A stretch of DNA of 64,000 nt from Microvirga massiliensis (GCF_001006805.1 NZ_LN811353.1:177765-241764); one strand, 5' to 3'. Counted from the stretch's first letter, positions 51,298 through 60,508 are shown. The notes: generated by a model from the letters alone, not told the origin. Made by a program: numbers and translations.

Positions 51298-52659
51298 ATG
51301 AGAGTACCGGGAGGTCACGGGCGAAGTGCCATGCGTCACTCTGCTCGTATGTCACAGGACTTGATCAAGCCCGAGAAGCCTGCGGCAGTCCAGCCGCTCT
51401 TTCGACCGGAGGTGATGGTCGAGCACCAGTCGCAGTGGCTCGGCACGGTTCTGCTGGAGCCGAGGATCGCCCACTGGATGTTTGCCGTTCTGGCCCTGCT
51501 GGCGACTGCCGCCGTGCTGGGACTCCTGTTCTTCACCTCCTACACCCGCAAGGCGCGTCTCAATGGCTGGCTGGTGCCCCAGCAGGGTCTGGTGCGGGTC
51601 TTTGCCCCGCAAGCAGGCGTGATCACGCAGATCCACGTGCGGGAAGGCATGGAGGTAAAGAAAGACACGCCGCTGCTGGCCGTGTCCACCGAAATACAAA
51701 GCGAGGCACTCGGAGCGACGCGCCAGGAAATCGTCAATCGTCTGATCAAGCGCCGTGACAGCATGGTCGAGGAGAAAGCGGTCCAGAAGCGCCTCTTCAC
51801 GCAGCAGGCCGCGGACCTGATGCGGCGGCTCAAGGCATTGGAGAATGAGCAGAGTTACCTGACTCGGGAGCTGAGCTTGCAACGCACACAGCTCCAGCTG
51901 AACGAGCAGATTGCCGAGCGGACGCGGGAGATGCGCGTGCGGGATATCGTGACGATGCCGCGCCTCGAAGATGCCGAACGGGAGCGAATCCAGCAGGCTG
52001 CGAAGCTACAGGGACTGGAACGGATGCAGGCTGGCCTGGAACGCGAACGCCTTCAATTGAAGGCCGCCTTAAGCGAGATTCCTCTTCGACGCGCCACCCA
52101 ACTCGCCGAAATCGAGCGCAACGTCGCGGCGCTCGAACAGGAGTTAGCCGAGGCCGAGGAGCGCCGGGAGATCGTGATCCTCGCGCCTCAGGACGGCACC
52201 GTCACCGGGCTGCAGATCGAGCGAGGCGGTAGCGCACAGCCGAGCATTCCCCTCATGAGCATTGTCCCTACAGGGGCAACTCTCCAGGCCCAGCTTTTCA
52301 GTCCAAGCCGCGCCGTCGGATTCCTCCGGGAGGGCCAGCGGGTGATGCTGCGCTACGAGGCATTCCCCTATCAGAAGTTTGGGTTGCATGAGGGTTTCGT
52401 GGCCTCCGTATCGCGCTCCGCTATCAGCCCGGCGGAGATGACCCAGCAACTCGCGGGCCTGACTGCCCTCTATGGAGCCAACGAGCCCATCTACCGGGTC
52501 ACCGTCGATCTGACGCAACAGACCGTCATGGCCTATGGCAAGCCCATGCTGTTGCAGCCGGGCATGCAGCTCGAAGCCGACGTGCTCCTCGAGAACCGAC
52601 GCCTGATCGAGTGGATGTTTGAGCCCCTGTTCACTATCAGCGGGAAATGGAATGGATGA
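51298..52659 (+). CDS. HlyD-family membrane-fusion adaptor for peptide export
   Basis: A 453-residue periplasmic adaptor of the type that works with C39-peptidase ABC exporters (as CvaA with CvaB). A short cytoplasmic end and one membrane helix (WMFAVLALLATAAVLGLLFF) are followed by a lipoyl-like half-motif (VRVFAPQAGVITQIHVREGMEV), a long coiled coil (about 140-290), the second half (IVILAPQDGTVTGLQIERGG) and a beta-barrel domain. The start is uncertain: ATGs at 51298, 51331 and 51349 are all possible. It overlaps the ABC gene by 13 nt, so the two are translated together. Confidence 0.92.
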   Translation: MRVPGGHGRSAMRHSARMSQDLIKPEKPAAVQPLFRPEVMVEHQSQWLGTVLLEPRIAHWMFAVLALLATAAVLGLLFFTSYTRKARLNGWLVPQQGLVRVFAPQAGVITQIHVREGMEVKKDTPLLAVSTEIQSEALGATRQEIVNRLIKRRDSMVEEKAVQKRLFTQQAADLMRRLKALENEQSYLTRELSLQRTQLQLNEQIAERTREMRVRDIVTMPRLEDAERERIQQAAKLQGLERMQAGLERERLQLKAALSEIPLRRATQLAEIERNVAALEQELAEAEERREIVILAPQDGTVTGLQIERGGSAQPSIPLMSIVPTGATLQAQLFSPSRAVGFLREGQRVMLRYEAFPYQKFGLHEGFVASVSRSAISPAEMTQQLAGLTALYGANEPIYRVTVDLTQQTVMAYGKPMLLQPGMQLEADVLLENRRLIEWMFEPLFTISGKWNG

Positions 52660-55172
52660 GCGACGATGCACGCCTGAACCTGGGTTGGGGGCGCCGCACC
52701 CCAGTGATCCTGCAGACGGAGGCCTCCGAATGTGGCCTCGCTAGCCTGGCTATGGTCGCGAGCTATTTCGGCTATGAGGCGGACCTCGTCGACCTGCGCC
52801 GGCGCTATGGTCTGTCGCTCAAGGGAGCAACGCTCAAGGAACTCATCCGAATTGCGGATCAGCTCGGCTTCGCAACGCGCCCGTTACGTCTCGAGGTCGA
52901 GGAGGTATCCAAGCTGCGGCTGCCCTGTATTCTGCACTGGGATTTAAGTCATTTTGTAGTTCTCGTCAGCATCGGGCGCTCCGGCGCAGTAATCCACGAC
53001 CCCGCTTTCGGCATACGTCGTACTAAGGAAGCGGAGCTGTCGCGCCATTTCACGGGAGTGGCGCTCGAACTCTACCCAACCGATCGCTTCGAGACCGCGA
53101 CTGCCCCGCCCCGCATTCGATTCCGGAAGCTGCTCGGTCGAATGGTCGGAGTCAAGCGCGCCCTGTTTCACCAGTTCTCCCTCGCACTGGCGATCGAGGT
53201 TTTTGCGATGGCCAGCCCCTTGTTCATGGGCTGGGTCGTCGATCATGCACTGGTTTCTGCCGACCGCGACCTCCTGCTAACACTTGTGCTTGGATTCCTG
53301 CTCCTGCTGCTGCTGCAAACTGCCATCACCGCGATGCGAAGCTGGATGTTGATGGGGCTGAGTGCAACGCTCAAAGTGCAGTCGCGAGCGAACCTGTTCT
53401 CGCATCTGATCAACCTGCCAGCCTCGTTCTTCGAGGCGCGTCATCTCGGCGACGTGACCTCCCGGTTCTCCTCCCAGGAGGCCATCCTGAGCGCAATCAC
53501 CTCGGAGCTGGTCGAAGCCGTCATGGACGGCCTGATGACAGGCCTTACACTGACGATCATGTTGGTCATCGCTCCGGGAATGGCGGGTATTGTGGTGGCC
53601 GTGGCGGTTCTTTACGCTGTCCTGCGCTGGGCCTCCTATACACCCCTCCGACAGGCCTCGGCCGAGGCGATCGTGTGGGGAGCGAGACTCGACACCCACT
53701 TCCTCGAAACCCTTCGCGGCATTCGCACGATCAAGCTGTTCAACGGGCAGGAGGATCGCCGGGCTCGTTGGCTGAATCTTCTGATCGAGGCCACCAACCG
53801 CCGCCTCGCGGCCGACAAGCTTAGATTCCTATTCCGGACAGGCAATGCACTGCTCTTGGGAACTCTCAAGATCCTGATCATTTGGCTCGGCGCCAGACGA
53901 GTTTTGGACAACACCCTTTCAGTTGGCCTGTTGCTCGCCTTCATCTCCTACAAGGATCAGTTCATCGGGCGCGCGACCGAGCTCATCGATCGGGCCGTGG
54001 ATCTAAAGATGCTGCGACTTCATGCTGAACGATTGGCTGATATTGCGCTGACCGAGCCGGAGACGCGGACCTCGCTAGTTCCACCATTCGAGGAGCGAGC
54101 GCCTCCGGCCATCGAACTGCGGAACGTCAGCTTCCGTTACAGCGAGCAGGAGCCCTGGGTGCTCGACAACCTGAACCTGCGGATCGAGGCCGCGGAGTCA
54201 CTTGCTATCGTCGGACCATCGGGCGGCGGGAAGTCAACGCTCTTGAAGCTCCTGGCCGGGCTGGCGAAGCCCAGCCATGGCGAGATACTTGTTGATGGCG
54301 AACCCCTCGCTCGCATCGGCCTGGAAAACTACCGGGCGATGATCGGCGTCGTGATGCAGGACGATCAGCTGTTCGCAGGCTCGATCGCCGACAACATCAG
54401 CTTTTTCTCGGAAAGGCCTAATCTCGATCGCATCATGCAGTGCGCCAGGGGTGCTGCCATTCACGACGATATTATCGCTATGCCAATGGGCTACGGCACT
54501 CTGATTGGCGACATGGGAACGGTGCTGTCCGGTGGCCAGAAGCAGCGCGTGGTAATCGCACGCGCGCTCTATCGGCGACCCAGCATTCTCCTGCTCGACG
54601 AGGCGACCAGCCACCTCGACATTGAACGGGAAAGGCTGGTGAACGCCGCCTTCCAGGAGATGCGGATCACGCGCATCGTCATTGCCCATCGGCCGGAGAC
54701 TATCCGCATGTCGGGGCGGGTGGTCGCGCTCGAGCAGGGTAAAGTCCGCAGCATCGGACCCGGGGATGAGCATGGTAACCTGCCCGAGCCCGGAGGGCAG
54801 GAGCATTACGTCTTGGGAGATGTCCTGGTCTCTGACGCCGTTTCAAAGCCCAAAGATGCACGGACGCAGGTATTCCGAAGGAGAAAGTATTCGCTGCACG
54901 CCGGCCTGCGCTCACATTGCGCATTCGTCCCAAATGGAAACCGCCGCGATACCGGAGGTGGGGATCTAACCCTGTCCGAGATGAAGTCTGCATCACCTGC
55001 CATCGAACAAGCCGGCGAACCGGAACTCCCCGAGCAGATCAAGCCACGGGAAGTGCAAGATGCTGCACCAGCGGATGATGGGGCCGCCCAGCAACGACAT
55101 CTTCCTCGTGCGACATTTGATCTATCTCCTTATGCGAAGGCTGGGGTGTGCAACCGAGCACCGGCACCCTGA
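52647..55172 (+). CDS. C39-peptidase ABC exporter for double-glycine peptides
   Basis: An 841-residue inner-membrane exporter that cuts leaders after GG/GA and pumps the peptide out. The N-terminal C39 peptidase has oxyanion Q23, nucleophile C29 (in TEASECGLASLAM), H102 and D118, so it should be active. Six helices follow (about 165-440), then the ATPase: Walker A GPSGGGKST at 523, LSGGQKQR at 627 and LLLDEATSHLD near 648. About 140 residues beyond the normal end are low-complexity and unrecognised; the extra tail may be a run-on. ATGs at 52647 and 52656 are both possible. Confidence 0.95.
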   Translation: MEWMSDDARLNLGWGRRTPVILQTEASECGLASLAMVASYFGYEADLVDLRRRYGLSLKGATLKELIRIADQLGFATRPLRLEVEEVSKLRLPCILHWDLSHFVVLVSIGRSGAVIHDPAFGIRRTKEAELSRHFTGVALELYPTDRFETATAPPRIRFRKLLGRMVGVKRALFHQFSLALAIEVFAMASPLFMGWVVDHALVSADRDLLLTLVLGFLLLLLLQTAITAMRSWMLMGLSATLKVQSRANLFSHLINLPASFFEARHLGDVTSRFSSQEAILSAITSELVEAVMDGLMTGLTLTIMLVIAPGMAGIVVAVAVLYAVLRWASYTPLRQASAEAIVWGARLDTHFLETLRGIRTIKLFNGQEDRRARWLNLLIEATNRRLAADKLRFLFRTGNALLLGTLKILIIWLGARRVLDNTLSVGLLLAFISYKDQFIGRATELIDRAVDLKMLRLHAERLADIALTEPETRTSLVPPFEERAPPAIELRNVSFRYSEQEPWVLDNLNLRIEAAESLAIVGPSGGGKSTLLKLLAGLAKPSHGEILVDGEPLARIGLENYRAMIGVVMQDDQLFAGSIADNISFFSERPNLDRIMQCARGAAIHDDIIAMPMGYGTLIGDMGTVLSGGQKQRVVIARALYRRPSILLLDEATSHLDIERERLVNAAFQEMRITRIVIAHRPETIRMSGRVVALEQGKVRSIGPGDEHGNLPEPGGQEHYVLGDVLVSDAVSKPKDARTQVFRRRKYSLHAGLRSHCAFVPNGNRRDTGGGDLTLSEMKSASPAIEQAGEPELPEQIKPREVQDAAPADDGAAQQRHLPRATFDLSPYAKAGVCNRAPAP

Positions 55173-55609
55173 AAGCCAGCAAATCACTTCCAGCCGTCCC
55201 GAGCGCCTCGCCAATAGGGATTATCAGGGACTGTCGCGCAGCGACCGCCCAAGATCGGACCAGAATGGAAGGGCTCGTGTGCGTTGATGCTATTGGAGCC
55301 CCTGAGATCATGGTCGATCTGTTGCGGAGCGGGTCCTTGCATAGCCGAGGTGCGTTCAATGAACTCGACTATAGTCCCTCAGGCTGGGTAGGAGAGCGTG
55401 GTGATCAAGGAGCCGGGGAGTGATGTCTGCAGTTTCGGTATATAAACGCTTCCGCGAAAGGTGCTGGAAAGTACAGTTGCCTGCTGCGACCAGCGCACAG
55501 CCGCAAGAGCATCGCCAAAGGTAATCCATGGTTTCGCGTACCAGGGCGTGAAGCGCGGCCCAACCTTCCCGCGGTCCGGCTGCGCGCTCTCCTGGTCCTT
55601 TTCGATACA
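55173..55609. other. Stretch after the exporter gene
   Basis: 437 bp without a supportable gene or clear terminator. The part near 55430-55470 is AT-richer. Confidence 0.45.
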
Positions 55610-55954
55610 TCAGCCGACTTTTTCGGCTGCCTTCGTGATTTCCTCGATCGCCAGAACGGAATGGGCATATGCGCCGCCGGCTCGCATTTCGGCGGCGACC
55701 CAGATAGCTTCGATGAGCTCCTGCTCCGAGGCACCCTGCCTGAGGGCCGCCTTCGTGTGGCCCTTGATGCAGTACGGACATTGGGTGACGTGCGCCACCG
55801 CGACGGCAATGATCTGCTTCATTTTGGCGGACAGCGCCCCCTCCGCAAATACCTTCTGGCTGAAGGCTTGGAAGGCGGCCTCGGTCTCCGGCGTCGCGTC
55901 ACGGCGCTTTTGAGCGAGCTCCCGTGTCGACAATGGGTACATGCTTTCCGACAT
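55610..55954 (-). CDS. Carboxymuconolactone decarboxylase-family (AhpD-like) protein
   Basis: A 114-residue protein with the redox motif CPYCIKGH (C59, C62, H66) and the family helix KQIIAVAVAHVTQ before it. It is probably a small peroxidase-like protein acting in the cytoplasm. GGAGGT precedes the double ATG at 55957/55954. The longer frame from 56059 lacks support. It is not next to a sigma factor gene, unlike the CMD gene at 6659. Confidence 0.9.
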   Translation of the reverse strand: MSESMYPLSTRELAQKRRDATPETEAAFQAFSQKVFAEGALSAKMKQIIAVAVAHVTQCPYCIKGHTKAALRQGASEQELIEAIWVAAEMRAGGAYAHSVLAIEEITKAAEKVG

Positions 55955-56144
55955 CATTACCTCCGGATGAGCTCCCATACCTCGTCTTGTTCTTACAGCC
56001 TCATGTTCAGGATACAGGCTATCCTCGCCGATGCGCGACTGATGGCTACCGGCAGGCATCTGGAACGGGACGGCAAGTCTGTTCTAGTCGTTGATGCCAG
56101 CGACGGTAAGAGTTAGACCGCTCTTTGCTTGCCCTGTCTCCGCT

Positions 56145-56270
56145 AGATTGCTTTATTGCATTCGCAATGACGGTTAGCACGTGAAGATACGAAGAGCATA
56201 GCCGGGAACGGAAGCAGACTTCGGAACCACGTCGTCACTGCGAACGCAGTGAAGCAATCCAGAACTCGGC
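56145..56270. repeat. Palindromic extragenic repeat
   Basis: Contains TTCGCAATGACGGTTAG and, about 80 bp on, GCGAACGCAGTGAAGCAATCCAG, the same order as at 34842-35000. It fills much of the gap between the CMD and Tyr-rich genes. No gene is seen in 55955-56327. Confidence 0.65.
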
Positions 56271-56327
56271 TTGCGAAGCCAGATTCACGGCTGCGATGTG
56301 ACAGCGTCAGAACGCCCCCTGAACGTC

Positions 56328-56352
56328 AGAGGCCCCGTCTGGGGCCTCTTTT
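56328..56352. terminator. Terminator-like hairpin at the end of the Tyr-rich gene
   Basis: A 9-bp stem (56328-56336 with 56341-56349) with a 4-nt loop and TTTT on the plus strand. It sits 19 nt beyond the stop of the minus-strand gene, for which the U-run is missing, so its direction is uncertain. Confidence 0.6.
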
Positions 56353-56370
56353 GCAGGACCAGTCCCGGCC

Positions 56371-56973
56371 TTAACGGGTGTATCTGCGCACGTGCACGGG
56401 GCGGACCGACCCGGTTGTCGCGACGTTGCGCACATGCCTGCGGGCATGCACGACGTTCGACTGGCGATAGACGGCTCTGGGGTAATACCGGGGGGCCGTT
56501 CGATAGACGACGCGGGTTTGCGGAACTGTCCGATACACGACCCGTGTCCGCGGGACCGTGCGGTAGACCACGCGGCGCTCGACGACGGGGGCTCCGTAAT
56601 AGCCATATCCGGTGCCGTAATAGGGCGACGCCACGGGATAGCTGTAGGCCGGATATCCGTAGCCGTAACTGTAGGCGGGATAGCTGTAGGCCGGGTAGCT
56701 ATAACCGTAGCCGTAGGCGGGATACCCGTAGGCCGGATAGCTGTAACCATAGCCATAGGCCGGGGTCGTTGCTGCCGCCGTCAAAAGCCCACCCACTACA
56801 GCGCCGCCGACTAGGCCGGCCGCAAGTGCGCCGCCGTTGCCCCAGCCCCGATGGCCGTAATAGTAGCCGCCATGGCCACCATACCAGCCATACCGGCGCC
56901 ACTGAGCCTCGGCGGAATTGACGCTGCTCGCCATGATGAGCGCCGCTCCCGCAAGGAGTGCAATCTTCTTCAT
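56371..56973 (-). CDS. Secreted Tyr-rich repeat protein
   Basis: A 200-residue exported protein. A signal peptide (KKIALLAGAALIMASSVNSAEA) and a Trp/Tyr/Gly-rich part are followed by a membrane-like glycine-zipper stretch (LAAGLVGGAVVGGLLTAAA), about six repeats of GYGYSYPAY and SYPAY type, and three repeats of RVVYRTVP. The end is His/Arg-rich. The ATG at 56973 begins the signal peptide. Related proteins are widespread in Methylobacterium-like bacteria; their role is unknown but an envelope location is likely. Confidence 0.75.
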   Translation of the reverse strand: MKKIALLAGAALIMASSVNSAEAQWRRYGWYGGHGGYYYGHRGWGNGGALAAGLVGGAVVGGLLTAAATTPAYGYGYSYPAYGYPAYGYGYSYPAYSYPAYSYGYGYPAYSYPVASPYYGTGYGYYGAPVVERRVVYRTVPRTRVVYRTVPQTRVVYRTAPRYYPRAVYRQSNVVHARRHVRNVATTGSVRPVHVRRYTR

Positions 56974-57235
56974 AGGTCGATACTCCGATACCCGATTCCT
57001 CGTCTGCCGAGACGAAGTTTCGCTCCGAATCAATTCGGGAAAGCACAATTGGTTTCTGAACTTGGCCGGAATCATCTGCGGAAAAGGCGGCTCGGCGCTG
57101 CGGTTTTGCTGCGGAGGATCACGTCGTGAGGCAGTATCGGCCCTTTCGATCGGCTTCTCCCAGCTATCGTGCCGAGGCATGGCAGTGGGTAAGTCCGGCC
57201 CCCGAACCTAGCAGCCGGGCAAGAAGGAATGCGGA

Positions 57236-57928
57236 ATGATTCCGGTGCTGCACGGCGAACTGCCAGACCTCGTCGCAACCTACGGCTATGCGGCCATTGC
57301 GGGGATCGTTGCCCTCGAGAGCATGGGGATTCCCCTTCCCGGCGAGGCCGTGCTGATCACCGCATCGATCTATGCGGGTGCAACCCATGACCTGAACCCG
57401 ATCGGAGTCATTGCGGCTGCGGCTTCCGGCGCAGTGGTCGGAGACAATATCGGGTTCTGGCTGGGACGAACGGTCGGCGACCGCCTCCTTCCCCGATATG
57501 GTCACTACGTCGGCCTGACCGATTCCCGGATCAAGCTCGGCCGATATCTGTTTCTGCGACATGGCGGAAAGATTGTCTTTCTGGGCCGCTTCGTGGCCTT
57601 CCTGCGTGTTCTTGCAGCCGTTCTGGCCGGAGTGAACCACATGAAGTGGTCGCATTTCGTACTCTACAATATCGCGGGTGCCGTCGCGTGGGCATCGCTG
57701 TTCGGAGCCGGCAGCTACTACCTCGGCGAGCAGGCTCATCGCGTGCTCGGGCCTGTCGGGATCGTGGGGGCCATCGCAGGAACCATCCTGATCGCGGCGG
57801 CCGCCTTCTTTGCACGGCGGCACGAGGTTCGGCTTCTCGCAGAAGCGGAGGCCGCGTATCCCGGACGAATCTCCGAGGCTGCGGACGTGGCGCCCTCGTC
57901 TAATGAGCCGCTGCAACCGCGACATTGA
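57236..57928 (+). CDS. DedA-family membrane protein
   Basis: A 230-residue inner-membrane protein of the DedA/SNARE-associated family, now linked to flipping of undecaprenyl phosphate and other lipids. Motifs: ESMGIPLPGEAVLI near residues 28-41, GAVVGDNIGFWLGRTVG, the F/GRF-type FLGRFVAFLRVLAAVLAGVNHM with conserved arginines, and several helices. GAAGGAATGCGGA precedes the ATG. Its 3' end overlaps the convergent DUF1345 gene by 29 bp. Confidence 0.92.
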   Translation: MIPVLHGELPDLVATYGYAAIAGIVALESMGIPLPGEAVLITASIYAGATHDLNPIGVIAAAASGAVVGDNIGFWLGRTVGDRLLPRYGHYVGLTDSRIKLGRYLFLRHGGKIVFLGRFVAFLRVLAAVLAGVNHMKWSHFVLYNIAGAVAWASLFGAGSYYLGEQAHRVLGPVGIVGAIAGTILIAAAAFFARRHEVRLLAEAEAAYPGRISEAADVAPSSNEPLQPRH

Positions 57929-58565
57929 CGGCAAGCGCCAGGATCACCGTGTTGAAGAAGAACGACACGACACCATGCACGAGAGTGACCCTCCGCATCT
58001 GCGCTCCGACAACCTGAACATCCGAAACCTGAGCCGTCATCCCGACCACGAACGCATAATAGAGAAAATCCCACAGGTCGGGCTCGGGAGTGCCCGGGAA
58101 CTGCAGGCCGCCGGCAACAGCCGCGCGGTCGGATGCATGCGGTCCGTAGAAGAGATGAGCGTAATGTATCGCCATGATAGTATGGAGGGTGACCCATCCC
58201 AGAGGCACGCTGGCGAGGGAAAGCATGAGTTGCAGTCCGTCCGGGCTGCCCGGTGCGTTCAGGAGAGCGAAGATCGATCCGAGGCTCAGAACGATTGCCG
58301 CGAGCGTGATGACGATGATGAGGAGAATGCCTTCATCCGCCGATGCCGCGCGCCGGCGCAGGCTGGAAGGAGTCGCACGGCGAACGAGGCCAGCCATGAA
58401 AGCGAGATAGACGCCGAAGAAGGAATTTCCTGCAATCGCAAGATGCCATGGCGGTATTGCCTGGCCGATGACTATCCAGACGAGAACACCGAGCGCGAGA
58501 GCTTTATAGAAGCGCTCGTGATGCCGGAGATGCGCAGAGATCGAACGGGGCCAAGCCGGCGTCAT
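57900..58565 (-). CDS. DUF1345 membrane protein
   Basis: A 221-residue protein with five to six helices and the DUF1345 pattern: LSLASVPLGWVTLHTIMAIHYAHLFYG, then DLWDFLYYAFVVGMTAQVSDVQV and SFFFNTVILALAVNV. Function unknown. GGTGAGAT lies upstream of the ATG. The tail-to-tail overlap with the DedA gene is short and may be normal. Confidence 0.9.
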   Translation of the reverse strand: MTPAWPRSISAHLRHHERFYKALALGVLVWIVIGQAIPPWHLAIAGNSFFGVYLAFMAGLVRRATPSSLRRRAASADEGILLIIVITLAAIVLSLGSIFALLNAPGSPDGLQLMLSLASVPLGWVTLHTIMAIHYAHLFYGPHASDRAAVAGGLQFPGTPEPDLWDFLYYAFVVGMTAQVSDVQVVGAQMRRVTLVHGVVSFFFNTVILALAVNVAVAAAH

Positions 58566-58819
58566 GCAGATCTCACCCGAAAGGATGCACCGCCATGTTG
58601 ACCGGACTTGCTTCGGGCGTCAGCAGGTATTCTCGTGCGCATCCGCTTTTCCCGCGAGCGGCGGAGGGTTCGGCCGGCACTCTATCAGTGCGGCGGCGAG
58701 GCCGAGGCCAGTTCCGAGCTGAAGGCTGCCATCTCCAAGGTGCCGTGCCTGAGAAACGGCTTCATTTTGCCGCAATCCGGGTGATCTAATGGCGGTGGCC
58801 TCTCCGAGGATATCGGACC

Positions 58820-59185
58820 TTGAGCGCCGGATCGGCATTCGCAAATCTCGTTCGGTTGATATTGGCGTTTTTGCTTCTGGCAGGCCCGCTGGCGGCAGAG
58901 CGCATGCGAGTGAGCGGGTCGGACCGCAGCACCGACCGCACCCTCACGATTCTGGGGCTGGATCCCGAGCAGATCCTCGCGGATGTCGTCGAGCCGCAGG
59001 ACGACCCCGAACGCTCCAATGGCCATAGCGGCCCGGCATGGCTTACTCTTGCTCTTGCACCCGGCTTCGACGACCTGCTCCTGAATTGGGCTCGCAGCGT
59101 TCGTGTCTCTCGATCGTCCTGTCCGACTGCTCCCCCTAGTCACCGACCTTGCGCCGCTCCTCCCACAGGGCCGCCTTCCGTCTGA
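58820..59185 (+). CDS. Possible secreted hypothetical protein
   Basis: A 121-residue frame from a TTG. It has a hydrophobic signal-like segment ([20 protein letters not shown]) and then an acidic body ([23 protein letters not shown]). The last 30 residues are Pro/Ser-rich and unconvincing. Only moderate codon bias. It could also be non-coding. Confidence 0.35.
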   Translation: MSAGSAFANLVRLILAFLLLAGPLAAERMRVSGSDRSTDRTLTILGLDPEQILADVVEPQDDPERSNGHSGPAWLTLALAPGFDDLLLNWARSVRVSRSSCPTAPPSHRPCAAPPTGPPSV

Positions 59186-59273
59186 AGGTCTCGACGCGCT
59201 GCCCATGAGTCGCGCGTCCGTTCGCGCTTGCACGATATGCAGCGCGCCTTCTCGCTCCCTCAGGAGGATTGCC

Positions 59274-59624
59274 ATGCGCCTCACTCACCTCGTTACGATC
59301 CTTGCCTTGCTGGCCTCGCCGGCTCTCGCGCAAACCGCCGCCCCGTCGACCACGCCAACGAAAACGCCATCCACCGGCGCCGAGCGCGCGCACCCTGCCG
59401 AGAAGACGAACTCGGTCACGGCCCCATCGAGTGCTCTCGTCGACATCAATACGGCTTCGAAGGAACAGCTCGACGCTCTGCCGCAAATCGGCTCCGCACG
59501 CGCCGACGCGATCATCAAGGGGCGCCCCTACAGGGCCAAGACCGATCTGGTGGCGAAGAAGATCCTGCCGCAGAACGCTTACGACGCGATCAAGGACAAG
59601 ATCGTCGCTCGACAGCGATCGTAA
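59274..59624 (+). CDS. Exported helix-hairpin-helix protein (ComEA-like)
   Basis: A 116-residue protein: signal peptide ([19 protein letters not shown]), a Thr/Pro/Ala linker, and a ComEA-type helix-hairpin-helix domain ([28 protein letters not shown]) followed by [22 protein letters not shown]. The domain binds DNA without sequence preference; exported ones take part in DNA uptake or hold extracellular DNA. AGGAGG lies six bases before the ATG at 59274. No other competence gene is nearby. Confidence 0.9.
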   Translation: MRLTHLVTILALLASPALAQTAAPSTTPTKTPSTGAERAHPAEKTNSVTAPSSALVDINTASKEQLDALPQIGSARADAIIKGRPYRAKTDLVAKKILPQNAYDAIKDKIVARQRS

Positions 59625-59669
59625 CCGCATCGCCGGCAGGCTCGCGTTCACAAACCGAGGAATTTCCCG

Positions 59670-59963
59670 ATGCGGACCACGCACGTAATCGAGGTCGACG
59701 ATCCGACCGCACTTCGTCGTGCCGATCTTGCCGTGGAAATCCGACGTGTTCTGGCGGCTCTCGCGGATGACGAGGCTCGGTTCAATCTCGATCGCCGGTC
59801 TCTCCTCGAGTGGTCGGGTCCGGAGGCTCTCAAACAGCGATTCCTGGCCCTCCTCGAGGCGCGTCACACGCGCCAGAGAGAGCTGCTTGCACAGAGGTTG
59901 GCGGAACTCCGGCTGTGCACGTCGGCACGATCGGCATCCGGCGGAGCGCACCTCGCGAGCTGA
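59670..59963 (+). CDS. Hypothetical protein
   Basis: A 97-residue soluble, helical, charged protein starting RTTHVIEVDDPTALRRADLA, with LLEWSGPEALKQRFLALLEARHTRQ in the middle. AGGAATTT precedes the ATG. It lies 45 nt after the helix-hairpin-helix gene on the same strand. The family is not known to me. Confidence 0.55.
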   Translation: MRTTHVIEVDDPTALRRADLAVEIRRVLAALADDEARFNLDRRSLLEWSGPEALKQRFLALLEARHTRQRELLAQRLAELRLCTSARSASGGAHLAS

Positions 59964-59999
59964 GCGTTCGAGCCTCGGGGCCAAATATTCGAATGAGAT

Positions 60000-60105
60000 G
60001 TGCTGGATACATTGGATTCCGGCAATGCAGCATAGTATTATGTTAGATGTTATTACGAAATACTATAGCTTCCTTAAAATAAACACGATATGGTATTATT
60101 GTGTA
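60000..60105. promoter_or_regulatory. AT-rich leader region
   Basis: About 105 bp with AT content far above the surrounding DNA, including runs such as TATTATGTTAGATG and CTTAAAATAAACACG. It lies 55 bp upstream of the His-rich peptide gene. It probably contains a promoter or a site for a nucleoid protein. Confidence 0.5.
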
Positions 60106-60160
60106 CTTCGAAGGTCGATCCGGTTGCGGAAATCTGTCTGCGGCCGGGAAGGAGGTTTAC

Positions 60161-60391
60161 ATGCGCAGAGTTGCTCTACTTAGTGCTCTTTCGGCAGCAT
60201 TGATCATGGCTGCACCACTGGCATCGCAGGCAGCAGGCACAACATCGCAGTCGCAGACGATGTCCGGGAGGCACCATGTCGCTTCGAGCGGGCAGACCCA
60301 CAACGCGAAAAAACATACAACTTCCAAAAAGAGTCACCGGCATGCTTCCGGCACGAATCAAATGACGGCGCAGCATCACCGCTCAACGTGA
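60161..60391 (+). CDS. Small secreted His/Ser/Thr-rich peptide
   Basis: A 76-residue protein: signal peptide (RRVALLSALSAALIMAAPLASQA) and a mature part rich in His, Ser, Thr, Lys and Gln (SGRHHVASSGQTHNAKKHT, KKSHRHASG, QHHRST) with no cysteine. The histidines suggest metal binding in the periplasm. AAGGAGG lies seven bases before the ATG. A strong hairpin follows. The family is not known. Confidence 0.7.
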   Translation: MRRVALLSALSAALIMAAPLASQAAGTTSQSQTMSGRHHVASSGQTHNAKKHTTSKKSHRHASGTNQMTAQHHRST

Positions 60392-60465
60392 GATAGCCCG
60401 CCGGCAGGGCATTCGGGACAAGTCTCATAGACTTGTCGGCGTCTGTTTCTCAGTGCTGACGAATG

Positions 60466-60508
60466 GCCGGCGCGACCGCAGCGATGAACTCGCTGCGGTC
60501 GCGCCGGC
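60466..60508 (+). terminator. Long perfect hairpin after the His-rich peptide gene
   Basis: A perfect 19-bp stem (60466-60484 with 60490-60508) with a 5-nt loop, followed by TTTCT. It ends the His-rich peptide unit. Its length is unusual for a simple terminator. Confidence 0.8.
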
